Part shown: positions 8,446-23,600 of the stretch, piece by piece
Layout of the letters: each line of letters opens with the position of its first letter
How positions within the stretch are numbered: the stretch's first letter is position 1
NCBI GenBank assembly: GCA_949752795.1
Contig: OX457061.1
Coordinates: 29,950,425-30,014,424, forward strand
Direction of reading: 5' to 3'
DNA from: Hyperoodon ampullatus
Lineage: Eukaryota; Chordata; Mammalia; Artiodactyla; Ziphiidae
Length of the DNA stretch: 64,000 bases
Notes under the pieces: model-generated
What the model saw: only the letters and a program-made list of their open reading frames with translations
What the model was told of the DNA's origin: nothing
Databases searched by the model: none
Position numbers and translations under genes: made by a program

Positions 8446-11400
8446 GTGGTACGCGGGCCTCTCACTGCCGTGGCCTCTCTCATTGCGGAGCACAGGCTCC
8501 GGATGCACAGGCCCAGCAGCCATGGCCCACAGGCCCAGCCGCTCCGCGGCACGTGGGATCCTCCCGGACCGGGGCATGAACCCGTGTCCCCTGCATCGGC
8601 AGGCGGACTCCCAACCACCGTGCCACCAGGGAAGCCCTAAAATTTTTTTTTAAGATGAGAACTTTTAAGATTTATTCTGTCAAATATGCAGTACAGTATT
8701 ACTAACTGTAGTCACCATGCCATACATTACATCCTCAGGACTTATAGTTTGTACCTTTGGCTACCTGTACTCATTTTGCCCACCACCCTTTCCCCACCTC
8801 TGGCAACCGCCAATCTGTTCTCTGTATCTATGAGTTCACTTTTTTTTATTTTTAAAGAGTTTACATATAAGTGAGATTATACTGTTTTTGTCTTTCTGTG
8901 TCTGACTTAATTTACTTAGCATAATGCCCTCGAGGTCCTATCCATGCTGTCACAAATGGCAGGATTTCCTTTTTGTATGGCTAAATAATACTCTATTTAA
9001 TTTATTTATATATATAAATATCACATATTCTTTTTTTTTTTTCTTTTTCTTTTTTTTTTTTGCGGTACGCAGGCCTCTCAGTGTTGTGGCCTCTCCCATT
9101 GCGGAGCACAGGCTCCGGACGCGCAGGCTCAGCGGCCATGGCTCACGGGCCCAGCTGCTCCGCGGCATGTGGGATCTTCCCGGACCGGGGCATGAACCCG
9201 TGTCCCCTGCATCAGCAGGCGGACTCTCAACCACTGCGCCACCAGGAAAGCCCTCACATATTCTTTATCCATTCATCCATCAGTGGACACTTAGGTTGTT
9301 TCCATGTCTTGACTATTGTAACTAATGTTGCAGTGAACATGTGAGTGCAGATGACTTTTCAAATTCGTGTGTTTGGTTCTTTGAGATAAATGTCCAGAAG
9401 TGGAGTTGTTGGATATGGTAGTTCTAGTTTTAATTTTTTGAGGAGCTTTCGTGCTGTTTCTCATAGTGGCTGCACCAATTGACAGTCCCACAAACAGTGC
9501 ACAAGAATTCCCTTTTCTCCACGTCCTCACCAGCACTTGTTATTTCTTGTCGTTTTGATAATAGCCATTCTAACAGGTGATATCTCATTGTGGTTTGGAT
9601 TTACATTTGCCTGATGATCAGTGATGTTGACCATCTTTTCATGTACTTGCTGCCCATTTGTATGTCTTCCGTGGAAAGATATCTATTCATACCCTCTGCA
9701 CATTTTTTATTTGATTTTTTTCTATTGAGTTGTATGAGTTCTTTGTGTATTTAGTTATTAACCACTTATATTTATGATTTACAAATATTTTCTCCCATTC
9801 AGTAGGTTGCCTTTTCATTTTGTTGATGATTTCCTCTGCTGTGCAGAAGCTTTTTAGTTTGATGTAGTCCCGCTTGTTTACTTTTGGTTTTAGTGCCTTT
9901 GCTTTTGGTGTCAAATCCAAAAAACAATCATTGCCAAGACTGATGTCTAGGAGTTTTATGTGCCCGATACGGTATTAAAAGAAATTTTGCCTCTATAAAG
10001 TAGCCTTTCTCAACTGGTGTTCCATGTCAGCCTATAGAAAAAGATCTGAGTGAAATTAATTCATTACATACAATGGATTGCTTAGGACATTAAGACTTAA
10101 TTTTCTCTTAGAGCCCCCTTGAGAAGAGTTGGTATGAAGGAATGAATGTTTTGTATAAGAGCAAAAGCTCTTTTGGTATTTTGTTTTCTATGGAGAAGAA
10201 CTAAGAAGATGACTGATATTTGATAATACTAGTCTGGTTTGACCATAGGTCATGTTTATTTTCTTTAGATAACATCTTAAGGGAAAACTTCTAATTCAAA
10301 ACCTGTCAAATACATAGAAATCAAAATGGTTTTCAGAGAAATAATCCTCTTGAGATAGGGGTTGATGGTGACTAGAAGCTTCTGAAAAAGGAGTGCTAGC
10401 AAAATTGTCCTTACAAAATTGTAATTAATATTTGCCTTTTTCAGAGTACTTCTCATGAATTATTTTACTTCATGTTTACTTCTCAGCAATGTTGTGAGAT
10501 ATTATCAGTACTCTGCAGAAGAAGAAACAGAGGCACAGAGAAAATTAAGTTACTTTCCCAAGTTCTTAAAGCATGTGCCACAGTTGGAATGCAGATGTTA
10601 GGCCATGCTTCATCCTTGTAGGAACAAAATGGCTGAAGTCTCACTTGGAACAATTTTAAGTAGAAATTTCTAAAATGAAAACTGAATGTTGTTAGCCTTT
10701 ACTTTTTCTAAGACTCGTATTTGAAGGAAAAGAGGAGGAAGGAATTATTGGCTTCAGTTTTAAAGGAGATGTACTCTGGAACCTCAGTGTGGCATAAAGT
10801 TTGATTTCAGAATTGGCGTGAAGGCCAGAAATGTTTCTTGAATGTTAGGGTTATTAGCTAATATGTACAATTTTATGTACTTAACTTTTATGATCCATAA
10901 TTTTGTTAAGATACTTAGGTTAAGGCATTAAATAATATCCTTAATGTAAATTCCAATGAGACTCATTGTCTTGGATTCTGAAAACATTAATACAATCGTC
11001 TTTCCAGATTTTGTCCATGATAGAAGAAGCAGCTGGAACCAGGATGTATGAATACAAAAAGATAGCTGCCCAGAAGACTATAGAAAAAAAGGAGGCTAAG
11101 CTGAAAGAAATTAAGACGGTAATTAAATTTATATAAAATATTTTGGGAGAAGAGAGTACTTTTGCATTTAGAGTTTCTCTGCTGTAAAAAGGGAAATTTT
11201 ACCGCCCCCCTGCCCCCGCCTAGCCTTAGTTCAGTTTTCCTTAGTCTTACATCCTACTTCTCCCTTTTAAATTTCTTTAATGGTACTTCACATACTGAAA
11301 AATATGATCTTCCTTTATTTTCCAGATACTTGAAGAAGAAATTACTCCAACCATTCAGAAATTAAAAGAGGTATGTACTATATATGTGAGAACAGCCAGC

Positions 11401-14400
11401 TAGTATGTCTCTCAAAATTGGTGATGTATCCACGATCATACACATGGGGATGAAATGGGTACCACTTCTCAGGAATTATTCTGGCGGGTGAGATAAGGCG
11501 TTAGAGTTGATAGTCCATACTCAGCCTTCTGCTTGTAGAGGACAATGTACTTCATATCTATTAAGTCATAATGGTTTTGTAAATAGATTGCCTGTCTTAA
11601 TCTCAGAAAATATGCCAGATTTTAATTCTTTGTTGAAGAGAAGTAAGTCTAAATTTTCCTGTACACTTAGAATTGAATGGAATAATATTTCATAAAGATA
11701 TGGCCCTCTCTGACTTTTCTTGGTAGAGTGAATAACTTCTCCGATAAGAGGGGGCTGTCATTATAATTGCTGCTGTCAAGGCAGTTGGTAAATGAAAGGT
11801 ATTGAAACAGATGACTGTTTTCTCTATAATCTTTGCAGCTTCTGACATTGTAATTAGTGTTTCAGTGAAAGAATGTTTATAGCACATTGGTTTTAAATTA
11901 TGTATTTAGGAATTTATTAAATGTTCATTAAAGTTTGATATTTCTCAAGCTCTCTTCTGAATCCATATAGTAGCATAGACATTATTGGAAAAACTGAAAA
12001 ATTGTGATCTTGAAGGTTCTGGCTTTTGTATGTATGATTTAGTAGAAAACACTAGATCATGAGTTTAAACCTAGATGTCATGTTTGATTTTGACAAGTTC
12101 TTTCTAAATCTAATAATATAGAGTGGTCATTTAATCACCCTGAATTTGTTTCTTCAAATTAGGAACTTTTTGTTATTTTGTTACTTTGTCCCAGTAGGTC
12201 CTAATGGGAATCAAGTTTAGTAATGTGTGAGCAAATACTTATAAATAGTTACATGAATGACTGTTGGGTGGGCATCATGGTAATACTACTACAAAGTACA
12301 TTTAATAGTGCATCATTCATGGTTGTGTAGGTTGTATTTATATAGACTTCTTATTACTGCCAGTCTGTGAATCTTATGTCTGCATTTCTTTGTTAATCCC
12401 AACTGCCTGATTATATTTGAGAAGAAATAACCACAAAGGATTCACTAGAGATGGTATTATGCTATCTAACCACAGTTGTAATGTTATTTAAATCTCCCTA
12501 AAATTTATAATCCATGATCACTCAGTTTAAGACAAAATCCATTACATCATGTAATGGGAAATTTTATACATGTTGCTGTATTTTGATTCTTTCCAAATTT
12601 GTTTAAAAATATGAATTTTGAGTTATACTTTACTGGTGATTTCTCTTTCAGGAAAGATCTTCCTACTTGGAGTACCAAAAGCTTATGAGAGAAATAGAAC
12701 ATTTGAGTCGTTTATATATTGCTTATCAGTTTTTGCTGGCTGAAGATACCAAAGAACGCTCAGCTGAGGAGTTAAAAGAAATGCAGGATAAAATTGTGAA
12801 GCTTCAAGAAGAATTGTCTGAAAATGATAAAAAAATAAAAGCACTTAGTCATGAAATAGAAGAGTTGGAAAAAAGAAAAGATAAGGTCAGGCATATATGT
12901 AAGAATAGAATATACACTCTGAAAAAAATATTAAATTATATATTATACAATAACTATTTAGGATTTACTGGGTATTGTCTTCTGTATCGATTTCTTAATC
13001 TTAAAGTATAATAATGAAATAGCTTATAAAAAGTCAATAATTTATGTAGAAATTATACAAGAAAAGGACACCATGAACAAATTTTTAAGTACATTGATTG
13101 AATTGGGTGCATTTGATTATAGGAAATTGGAGGTATACTCCGATCTTTAGAAGATGCTCTTGCAGAAGCTCAGCGAGTTAATACTAAATCTCAAAGTGCC
13201 TTTGATTTCAAGAAGAAAAATCTGGCAAGTGAAGAGAACAAACGCAAAGAGCTGGAAAAAAATATGGTAGAGGTAAGCAAACGAGAAGTGTAATTTAATT
13301 CTAGTAGTATACATTTATCCATTCTGTTAATATTTATTGAGTGTCTGCTATGGATCAAGGGTAATTGTTTGGGGTAGGATGTAGCAATGGACAAAATACC
13401 TTGTAGGTCTTTGTTCCAGTGAGGGAAATGATGATAAAGAAGATAAATAAGTGAAAAATATCATATGTTATATAGTGATAACTGATGTGGAGAGAAAATA
13501 AAGCAGTGGAAAGGGTTGTAGTATAGGGGAGGCGGGTGTAGTTTGGGATTTTAAATTGGGTAGCTATCGAAGGTCTCATTGGAAGGGCTGTATTTCATTA
13601 AAGACCTGAAGGAGGTCAGAGAACCTCCTGTAGATAAATTGGGAGGCTGTGGGGAACGATGTTCCAGGCAAAAGAACAGCAATTGCCCCAAGTGCCTAAG
13701 GTACTGGAAAAGTAAAGAAATAAGTGTAGCTGGTTATCACTAAGTAGTAGAAATGCAAAAAGGTAATGGGGTGTAGGATCACATGTGATTTTGCAAAACA
13801 TGTGAAGGACTTTGACCTTTATTCCGAGTGGCATGGGAAGTTGCTGGAGTTGGCTGAGCAGAAGCATCACTTTTTTTAATAGGACTATTGCTGTTTTGAG
13901 GATAAACTAAAGATAAATGGAAGAAGCAGGGAATCCAGGTAGTAGGTGTCCAGGTGATAGCCCTTGGATAAATGCAATAGAAGTTGGGATATTAGAGAAG
14001 TTGTGGGAATTTATGTGTATTTTAAGGATAGGTCCAGCAGACAGACCCAGTAGATTTTTTTTTTAATTGAAGTATAGTTGATTTACAATGTTGTGTTAAT
14101 TTCTGCTATACAGCAAAGTGACTCAGTTATATGTATATACTTTTTCATATTCTTTCCCATTATGGTTTATCACAGGATATTGAATATAGTTCCTTGTGCC
14201 ATACAGTAGGGCCTTGTTGTTTATCCATCCTATATATAATAGTTTTCATCTGCTAATCCCAAACTCCCAACCCATCCCTTCCCCACCCACCTCCCCCTTG
14301 GCAACAAGTCTGTTCTCTATGTCTGTGAGTCTTCCTGTTTTGTAGATATGTTCATTTGTGTCATGTTTCAGATTCCACGTATAAATGATATCATATGGTA

Positions 14401-17400
14401 TTTGTCTTTCTCTTTCTGACTTACTTTGCTCAGTATGATAATCTCTAGGTCCATCCATGTTGCTGCAAATGGCATTATTTCATTCTTTTTAATGGCTGAG
14501 TAATATTGCATTGTGTGTGGGGTGCGTGTGTGTGTGTGTGTGTACATACACACTACATCTTCTTTATCCATTCCTCTGTCCATGGACATTTAAGTTGTTT
14601 TCATGTCTTGGCTGTTGTAAGTAGTGCCAGCAGATTGGTTTTTGACTGTGAAAAAGGACTGAAGGATAACTCCAGAGATTTGTCTTTGACAGTTTGAAAT
14701 ATGGTTACCATTTACTGAGTGGAGGATAATAGGCTTGAGGAGCCAGTTAGACATCTAAGTAGAGATGTTGGTTTGATAGTTGAATATATGAACCTTGAAT
14801 CCAGGTTGGAAATACAAATCAAAATACATATGCTGGCATGCCCCAGGGCTAGTGCTCAGACTTCTTTTATATACACTCATTTCTTAGGTGATCCCATCCA
14901 GCCCTATAGCCCTAAATACCGTCTATATATTGATGCCTTTCAAATCAATAATTAGCCTTGACTCCTTCTTTGAAGGACTCATTTGTCAAGCTATTTAATT
15001 GACATTTTTACATGGATGACTTTAGAAGTCTAAAACTTAACATAACCAAAATAGAACTCTTAAATTTTCCCTACCTACCCAAACCTGCCTGAGTTACTGA
15101 ATTTTCCTCATGTAAGTAAATGATACCACTGTTAACCTAGCTGTTCACTCCAGAACCTGGAGTCCTCCTGAATTTTTCCTTTTCCCTCAAACTCTAATTC
15201 ATCAACAAATTCTGTTGACTCTAAAAGTATATCCAGAATACAGCCACTTTTCACACCTCCTTCACTGCTAACCTGGTTGAAGCTATCACGTCCCAGGAGG
15301 GATACTCAGTAGTGTCCTTAATAGTTACCTTGCTTTTACTTGCTCACTGTGCTCCAACCACAGTTCCTCCAACACCCAAGCATATTCCTCAGAGCTTGAC
15401 AAGTATGCTGTCCCCCTAGTATTAGGGTGATCACTCCTTTTGATTCATTTAGGTTTCTGCTCAAAATATCATCACAAAAGGCCTTCCCTCATCATTCTTA
15501 AAACAGTAGTCCCATCATTTCTTGTCCCTTTACCTTGCTTTAGTTATTTGTTTACTATGTCTTCCACCTTAGAAATGTAGGCTCCCTGAGGACCCTGTGT
15601 CTTTAATGTCTAGAATAATGCCTGGTACATATCTAATAAATATCCAGTGAATCATGAATTAAGTAAGCCAAAATTTCTGGTCACTTTCATGTAAATATGA
15701 CTAGATTTTTTTTTTCTTTCAGTGCTGGTATCTTACATAGCATTAGATACCTGGTTACTAGAACTTAAAAGGTGTTAAGTGGGCCTTCCCTGGTGGCGCA
15801 GTGGTTGGGAGTCCGCCTGCCGATGCAGGGGACACGGGTTCGTGCCCCGGTCCGGGAGGATCCCACATGCCGCGGAGCGGCTGGGCCTGTGTGTCCGGAG
15901 CCTGTGCTCTGCAACGGGAGACGCCACAGCAGTGAGAGGCCCACGTACCGCAAAAAAAAAAAAAAAAAAAGGTGTTAAGTGTTAGTAATGCTGTTCCCAT
16001 AATTATTTAACACTTAAATTTATGGCCTTTAATAGCTTATATTTTCAAATACATGCTCTTAATCCTAAAATCTCTACTTTTAAGCTTTGGGTAGGGTGGT
16101 TATTATTTCAATTTTATAGGTTTAGAACTTGATTTTTAGTTTTTTCAAGTGGTTTGTTTAAATTTGCAATGATGTTTTAGTTCACTGTCTCCCAGATTTG
16201 ACTATAACGTATGGAATGAAAGTATTATTAGGATAAGAGGTACATTTATCCTAAAAACTGAGAAAGGCTGAATTTCAAAATGGGAATAAAGTATAAAGTT
16301 ATGATGGTTAAAGTACCATGTTCACTTCAAATTGCTGTGAAATTTGATGACATAAAGGTATATGTGTTTAAGAAAATGGATGGTTTTCGAAAATATAATA
16401 CTTTCCAATCTGAAACTCTTCCTAAAGGATTCTAAAACTTTAGCAGCAAAGGAAAAAGAGGTTAAAAAGATGACAGATGGGCTGAGTGCCCTTCAAGAAG
16501 CAAGTAATAAAGATGCTGAAGCTTTGGCTGCTGCACAGCAGCACTTCAATGCTGTTTCAGCTGGCCTGTCCAGTAATGAAGATGGAGCAGAAGCAACTCT
16601 TGCTGGTCAAATGATGGCCTGTAAAAATGACATAAGTAAAGTTCAGACAGAAGCCAAACAGGTAAATATAGACAGTAAGCACTATGTGATTGCAGTTTTT
16701 ATTCACTTTTTTATTTTCATTTTTTTTTGAGAAGCTCCTTCACATTATGCTTTGGCAGTTGTTATAAAATGTTGAAAATAATCAGATCAATATCAAGGAA
16801 CTTGTTTATTGTTTACTATATTCTGTCACTCTTTAGCACCTAAAACAATGAAATTCAAATATGTTCATTGCTAACTGTTGACAATGTTAGTTTAAGATGC
16901 TATAAAACGTAAAATACCTTTATAGATTAATTGAAATTATAAGTGCCATAAATGCTGTATTCTGCTTTCAGCATTGTATGGAATATTTGAGGTTAGTTTG
17001 TTTTCATCTTTTTGCTATTTTATTGACATCATAAAATTGAAGTTTTAAGCTTTAACAGGAAAACAAAAATGTCTTCATTTCTATGTCCACCACACTTAGT
17101 TCTTTAAAACTTTGTTTCTGAAACTTTTTAGTATCCTCCTTGGAAGTATCTCTACCTCCCATTTACCCCCATTCCAGTCTTTGGTTTCCCTGCTCTGATT
17201 TCATAATCTTCAATGGCTTTTTGATCTATAAAATTGTTTTCATATTTGTTTAGATGTGCAGCTTAGAAGTCCTATGAACGCAGGAGTTTTGATGGCAGAA
17301 AGAAAAAATGTATATATACACACGCACATTCTTTTATTTGTTTTTTAATGGAGGACTCATCTTTAAAAATATTCACAGATGTGTGTGTATTAATCCCATT

Positions 17401-20400
17401 CAATGTTTTCTATTATATATTTGCAACTTTTTCATTTGAAGATTATGGTCACAAAAAAGGTGATGGTCAGTTTTTTTTGTTAACTTATTTTATACTGGGA
17501 AAAGTCCACCATTCAGTTTTAAAGGAAGTATACATTCATTTAGATCTTAGAATACTAGTTCATGGTTTTAAGGAATAGTGCTCAATTATATAAACTAGCA
17601 TTTAAGTATCAGACTTACAGCTTTTAAATTTTTCTGTCCGTTTAGCTTCCTTTTCCTGTATAATTTTATTTCTCATTGTTCAATACAGTTGTACAGTTAA
17701 TTATACAACACAAATATACATAAATGCAAACATGCATATCTAAGTGGAAAAGGAGGGAAGAAAGTGATAGAAATAGCTTTCTATTTTGTTTTTAATTTAA
17801 CCAGCTAATGACAGTTATTCTTTGATATAATTTTTGAGCTCATTGATGTCAGTTTTATAAATATTAAAAATATGGACTTAAATTGCAAATTATTTAATGA
17901 TTGGAGCTTTTATTCATTTATATTCTGAGTAGTGTTTTGAGGTGAAAACATTGGGAAATGATTGATCTATTGAGATATTGATCCAAGTGACCAAACAGTT
18001 ACATTTTCAAGGCTGATGTCTCTTAAAGCAGTCTGAATCTGTGGCCATTTTATCACTAGCAGTGTCTGCCTCATATAGTCTGTTACATTTTTCTGTTATA
18101 GGCTCAGATGAAGTTGAAACATGCCCAGCAAGAATTAAAGACTAAACAAACAGAAATTAAGAAGATGGATGGGGGCTATAGGAAGGATCAAGAAGCTTTA
18201 GAAGCTGTGAAGAAACTTAGAGAAAAACTTGAAGCCGAAATGAAAAAGCTAAATTATGAAGGTTGGCCTTTAAAGATGTTAAATCATTAGGAAGTAGTGA
18301 TTATTGATAGAAACTTCCTTAAATAAAGGAAATAGCAAGTAGGAAATATTTTATCCCATTAATATTAATGGGTATTAGTATAGGAATTATTTATAAATAT
18401 AGTCACAAAAATAAGTATAAATCAACCCTTTGAATTTTTGAAAGCTCAATAGTGAGAATTTCCTGCTTCAGTCACTCTGAAGTGCCACTTGAAAACTCAA
18501 AAATGTTATTTATATATTTCTACGTTAGTAGGTATCCAATTCATATGTTGTTTCTTGGCATGAAAATGGTGTTATGTGTTGGAAATATGTCTACTTGACA
18601 CTTGATAGAAATTTGAATGTCAAGCATGCTTTTATTAATAATACTTATCAGAAGTTTGTATTTTGCTTTTAGAAATGCTTTGGAAATAGAGGTTACTAAT
18701 ATTTTCCTTAAAGCAGTAGAATATTTGAGTTTTTAAAACTTGGTTTCAATTTACTTATGACTTATTGTTCAGAAAACAAGGAGGAATGCCTTCTGGAAAG
18801 GCACAGGCAGCTATCTCGTGATATCAGTAGATTGAAAGAAACATATGAAGCTCTCTTGGCCAGGTTTCCCAATCTTCGATTTGCCTACAGGTAAGAGAGC
18901 TAAACATTGAATTCTAACATCATGGTAATAACCAGGACATATTTTTGTATGAAAGTTATTGTAAGCTGCTTTTCCTTAATTGATATTTTTTCCTTAAATG
19001 TTTTTTGAATGTTTCAGATTTGTAGGCAGGGGAAATTCTTGTGAAGTTTAAGGCTACTGATGCCACTAATCTTAAAACCAAAATGAGGGGAATTTAATCT
19101 CGGTTGGAAAGTTCCTTTAAAGTTATTATATCATTAATATTAAATAACTGTAAACGTTAACATTTTACAGTTTGTTTTACTATATGGTTCTTTTTTCATG
19201 GAATACTTAATATATATATTACAAAGATTAGAACATCAAAGTTATTTTGTTACATTGAAAACATATATACTGAAAGATCTTTCAATTGATCTTAAAACAA
19301 TAGTCAAGTGTATAGTAGCATACTGTGTAAAAAAACCAATGTACATACCTTAATTAAAAAAGGCTTTATTACTGAAAAATACTATCAGCTGACAATGCAG
19401 GGTTGCCATAAACCTTCAATTTGTAAAAAGCAAAACAACAACAAAAAACAGCAGTATTTGTGAAACACAATAAAAGGTATGCCTGTAGCTGGCTAGTCAT
19501 CTGAGACATTTGAAATTTTTTGTTTCATTAAAACTATATGATTCTTGTGCTATCACTTTAATGTATTGTCAGAAAGAGCTCTTGACTACTAAAGTACAAC
19601 TTTTTCTATTTTCTTATCTAAGATTAATTTTTGTCCACTTTTCTGTTTTAGGGATCCAGAGAAGAACTGGAACAGAAATTGTGTGAAAGGACTTGTAGCT
19701 TCACTGATTAGTGTGAAAGATACATCTGCAACCACAGCTTTAGAATTGGTGGCTGGGGACCGACTCTACAACGTTGTAGTAGACACAGAGGTAAATTGAT
19801 TTTAATGAAAGAAAACCTATAATTGCTGTTTAGCTTGAAAAATCATGTGCTCCTAGTAGAACTGGGTACTTTCTTGATGTTTTAAGCTTCTCCTAAGGCT
19901 GGATGCTTATCTTTACAGGGTAAAACTATAGAATTAATGACTTTTTTATTATGTTATTGATTATATTTAATTAACTGTATTCCGTTCTTTATTATGGCTG
20001 AGTAATGCTAACTCAGGAGCCCAGAATGCATATTATCGATCTTAGAATTTTGATTGTTCAGGATAGTAGGCACTCAGCATTTATTTGATTATGGATTCCT
20101 AAACTTGCACTCATTCCATTTAAATGTTCTCTGTCATTAATATTTTTTTCATTTCTAATGCACAATGCTTTAGGTTACTGGAAAAAAGCTACTAGAAAAG
20201 GGGGAATTGAAGCGTAGATACACTATAATTCCACTCAATAAAATTTCAGCCAGATGTATTGCTCCAGAAACTCTGAGGATTGCTCAGAATCTTGTAAGTC
20301 TTTTTTATATGCTTTATCTGCATCTTACTTTTTTTTTTTTTTAATTACAGGACATTAGCTTTGTCCTTTGAAGTAAATTGGGATTTAAGTCATATATCAA

Positions 20401-20633
20401 AGCACAAAATTTTATTGTGATACCATGCTTTAAAAAGTTAAGATACCAAAGAGAATAAGTTGGCTTTTGTTAAATTAGATGGAGAGAGAATAGAAATGTT
20501 GGAAGACTAAAATACCCTTTGATATTTTAAAGTTGTAGTATTAAATGTCCTTATTTTATTTTTTAAATTTTTATTGGAGTATAGTTGATTTACAATGTTC
20601 TGTTAGTTTTAGGTGTACATCTACGTGATTCAG

Positions 20634-20672
<39 letters not shown>

Positions 20673-23600
20673 CATTACTTTTCAGGTTATTTTCCCATAT
20701 AGGTTATTATGGAATATTGAGTACAGTTTCCTCTGCTATACAGTAGGTCCTTCTTAGTTATCTGTTTTATTTATAGTAGTGTGTATATGTTAATCCCAAT
20801 CTCCTAATTTATCACTTCCCCTCATGTTTCCCCTTTGGTAACCATAAGTTTGATTTTGAAATCTATGAGTGTTCCTGTTGCTGGTCTCTTAACTTCAAAT
20901 GCATTTCCCATTTCTTGGCATTTGTACTCTTCTCACAGTTGCTGGTTTTGATATCGTATTTGTGTCTGGATGATTTCCAACCTTTACTTTATGTTTGCCT
21001 TTCTTGGTGAGCTTTCCCATTTGTGATTTTCTTGCTTCTAGTTGTGGACTCCTTTTTGTTTTTTTTTCCTGCCTAGAGAAGTTCCTTTTGCATTTGTTGT
21101 AAAGCTGGTTTGGTGCTGTTAAATTCTCTTAGCTTTGGCTTGTCGGTAAAGCTTTTTTTTTTTTTTTTTAATATCTTTACAATGGTGTGTTAGTTTCTGC
21201 TTTATAACAAAGTGAATCAGTTATACATATGTTCCCATATCTCTTCCCTCTTACGTCTCCCTCCCTCCCACCCTCCCTATCCTACCCCTCTAGGTGGTCA
21301 CAAAGCACCGAGCTGATCTCCCTGTGCTATGCGGCTGCTTCCCACTATCTATTTTACGTTTGGTAGTGTATATATCTCCGTGCCACTCTCTCACTTTGTT
21401 ACAACTTACCCTTCCCCCTCCCCATATCCTCAAGTCCATTCTCTAGTAGGTCTGTGTCTTTATTCCCATCTTACCCCTAGGTTCTTCATGACATTTTTTA
21501 TTTTCTTAGATTCCATATATATGTGTTAGCATATGGTATTTGTCTTTCTCTTTCTGACTTACTTCACTCTGTATGACACACTCTAGGTCCATCCACGTCA
21601 CTACAAATAACTCAATTTCGTTTCTTTCTATGGCTGAGTAATATTCCATTGTATATATGTGCCACATCTTCTTTATCCATTCATCCAATGATGGACACTT
21701 AGGTTGTTTCCATCTCCTGGCTATTGTAAATAGAGCTGCAATGAACATTTTGGTACATGACTCTTTTTGAATTATGGTTTTCTCAGGGTATATGCCCAGT
21801 AGTGGAATTGCTGGGTCATATGGTAGTTCTATTTGTAGTTTTTTGAGAAACCTCCATACTGTTCTCCATAGTGGCTGTACCAATTCACATTCCCACCAGC
21901 AGTGCAAGAGTGTTCCCTTTTCTCCACACCCTCTCCAGCATTTATTGCTTCTAGATTTCTTGATGATGGCCATTCTGACTGGTGTGAGCTGATTTCTCAT
22001 TGTACTTTTGATTTGCATTTCTCTAATGATTAATGATGTTGAGCATTCTTTCATGTGTTTGTTGGCAGCCTGTATATCTTCTTTGGAGAAATGACTATTT
22101 AGGTCTTCTGCCCATTTTTGGATTGGGTTGTTTGTTTTTTTGTTATTGAGCTGCATGAGCTGCTTGTAAATTTTGGAGATTAATCCTTTGTCAGTTGCTT
22201 CATTTGCAAATATTTTCTCCCATCCTGAGGGTTGTCTTTTGGTCTTGTTTATGGTTTCCTTTGCTGTGCAAAAGCTTTGAAGTTTCATTAGGTCCATGTG
22301 TTTATTTTTGTCTTTATTTCCATTTCTCTAGGAGGTGGGTCAAAAAGGATCTTGCTGTGATTTATGTCATAGAGTGTTCTGCCTATGTTTTCCTCTAAGA
22401 GTTTGATAGTTTCTGGCCTTACATTTAGGTGTTTAATCCATTTTGAGTTTATTTTTGTGTATGGTGTTAGGGAGTGTTCTAATCTCATACTTTTACATGT
22501 CCCTGTCCAGTTTTCCCAGCACCACTTATTGAAGAGGCTGTCCTTTCTCCACTGTACATTCCTGCCTCCTTTATCAAAGATAAGGTGACCATATGTGCGT
22601 GGGTTTATCTCTGGGCTTTCTATCCTGTTCCATTGATCTTTCTGTTTTTGTGCCAGTACCACACTGTCTTGATTAATGTAGCTTTGTAGTATAGTCTGAA
22701 GTCAGGGAGCCTGATTCCTCCAGCTCCGTTTTTCGTTCTCAAGATTGCTTTGGCTATTCGGGGTCTTTTGTTTTTCCAAACAAATTTTGAAATTTTTTGT
22801 TCTAGTTCTGTGAAAAATGCCAGTGGTAGTTTGATAGGGGTTGCATTGAATCTGTAGATTGCTTTGGGTAGTAGAGTCATTTTCACAATATTGATTCTTC
22901 CAATCCAGGAGCATGGTATATCTCTCCATCTATTTGTATCATCTTTAATTTCTTTCATCAGTGTCTTACAATTTTCTGCATACAGGTCTTTTGTCTCCTT
23001 AGGTAGGTTTATTCCTAGATATTTTATTCTTTTTGTTGCAATGGTAAATGGGAGTGTTTTCTTGATTTCACTTTCAGATTTTTCATCATTAGTGTACAGG
23101 AATGCCAGAGATTTCTGTGCATTAATTTTGTATCCTGCTACTTTACCAAATTCATTGATTAGCTCTAGTAGTTTTCTGGTAGCATCTTTAGGATTCTCTA
23201 TGTATAGTATCATGGCATCTGCAAACAGTGACAGCTTTACTTCTTCTTTTCCGATTTGGATTCCTTTTATTTCCTTTTCTTCTCTGATTGCTGTGGCTAA
23301 AACTTCCAAAACTGTGTTGAATAAGAGTGGTGAGAGTGGGCAACCTTGTCTTGTTCCTGATCTTAGTGGAAATGCTTTCAGTTTTTCACCATTGAGGACG
23401 ATGTTGGCTGTGGGTTTGTCATATATGGTCTTTATTATGTTGAGGAAAGTTCCCTCTATGCCTACGAGGCCACCATCACCCTGATACCAAAACCAGACAA
23501 GGATGTCACAAAGAAAGAAAACTACAGGCCAATATCACTGATGAACATAGATGCAAAAATCCTCAACAAAATACTAGCAAACAGAATCCAACAGCACATT

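Larger units (their letters stand above)
8250..9965 (-). mobile_element. L1 LINE fragment, antisense, split by two SINEs
   Basis: Reverse-complement L1 3' UTR and ORF2 end: ttaattgagatataattcataaag at the 3'-UTR side, ttctttatccattcatccatcagtgg in the middle and a cctttgcttttggtgtcaaatcc ORF2-type block near 9900. Two CHR SINEs (8417-8637 and 9031-9253) sit inside it. 5' truncated near 9965. Its ORF2 remnant is broken. Confidence 0.8.

Noticed and set aside
21506..23309. Long minus-strand open frames (263 and 229 codons)
   Set aside because: They are parts of a broken L1 ORF2 in an inverted insertion, not a cellular gene.
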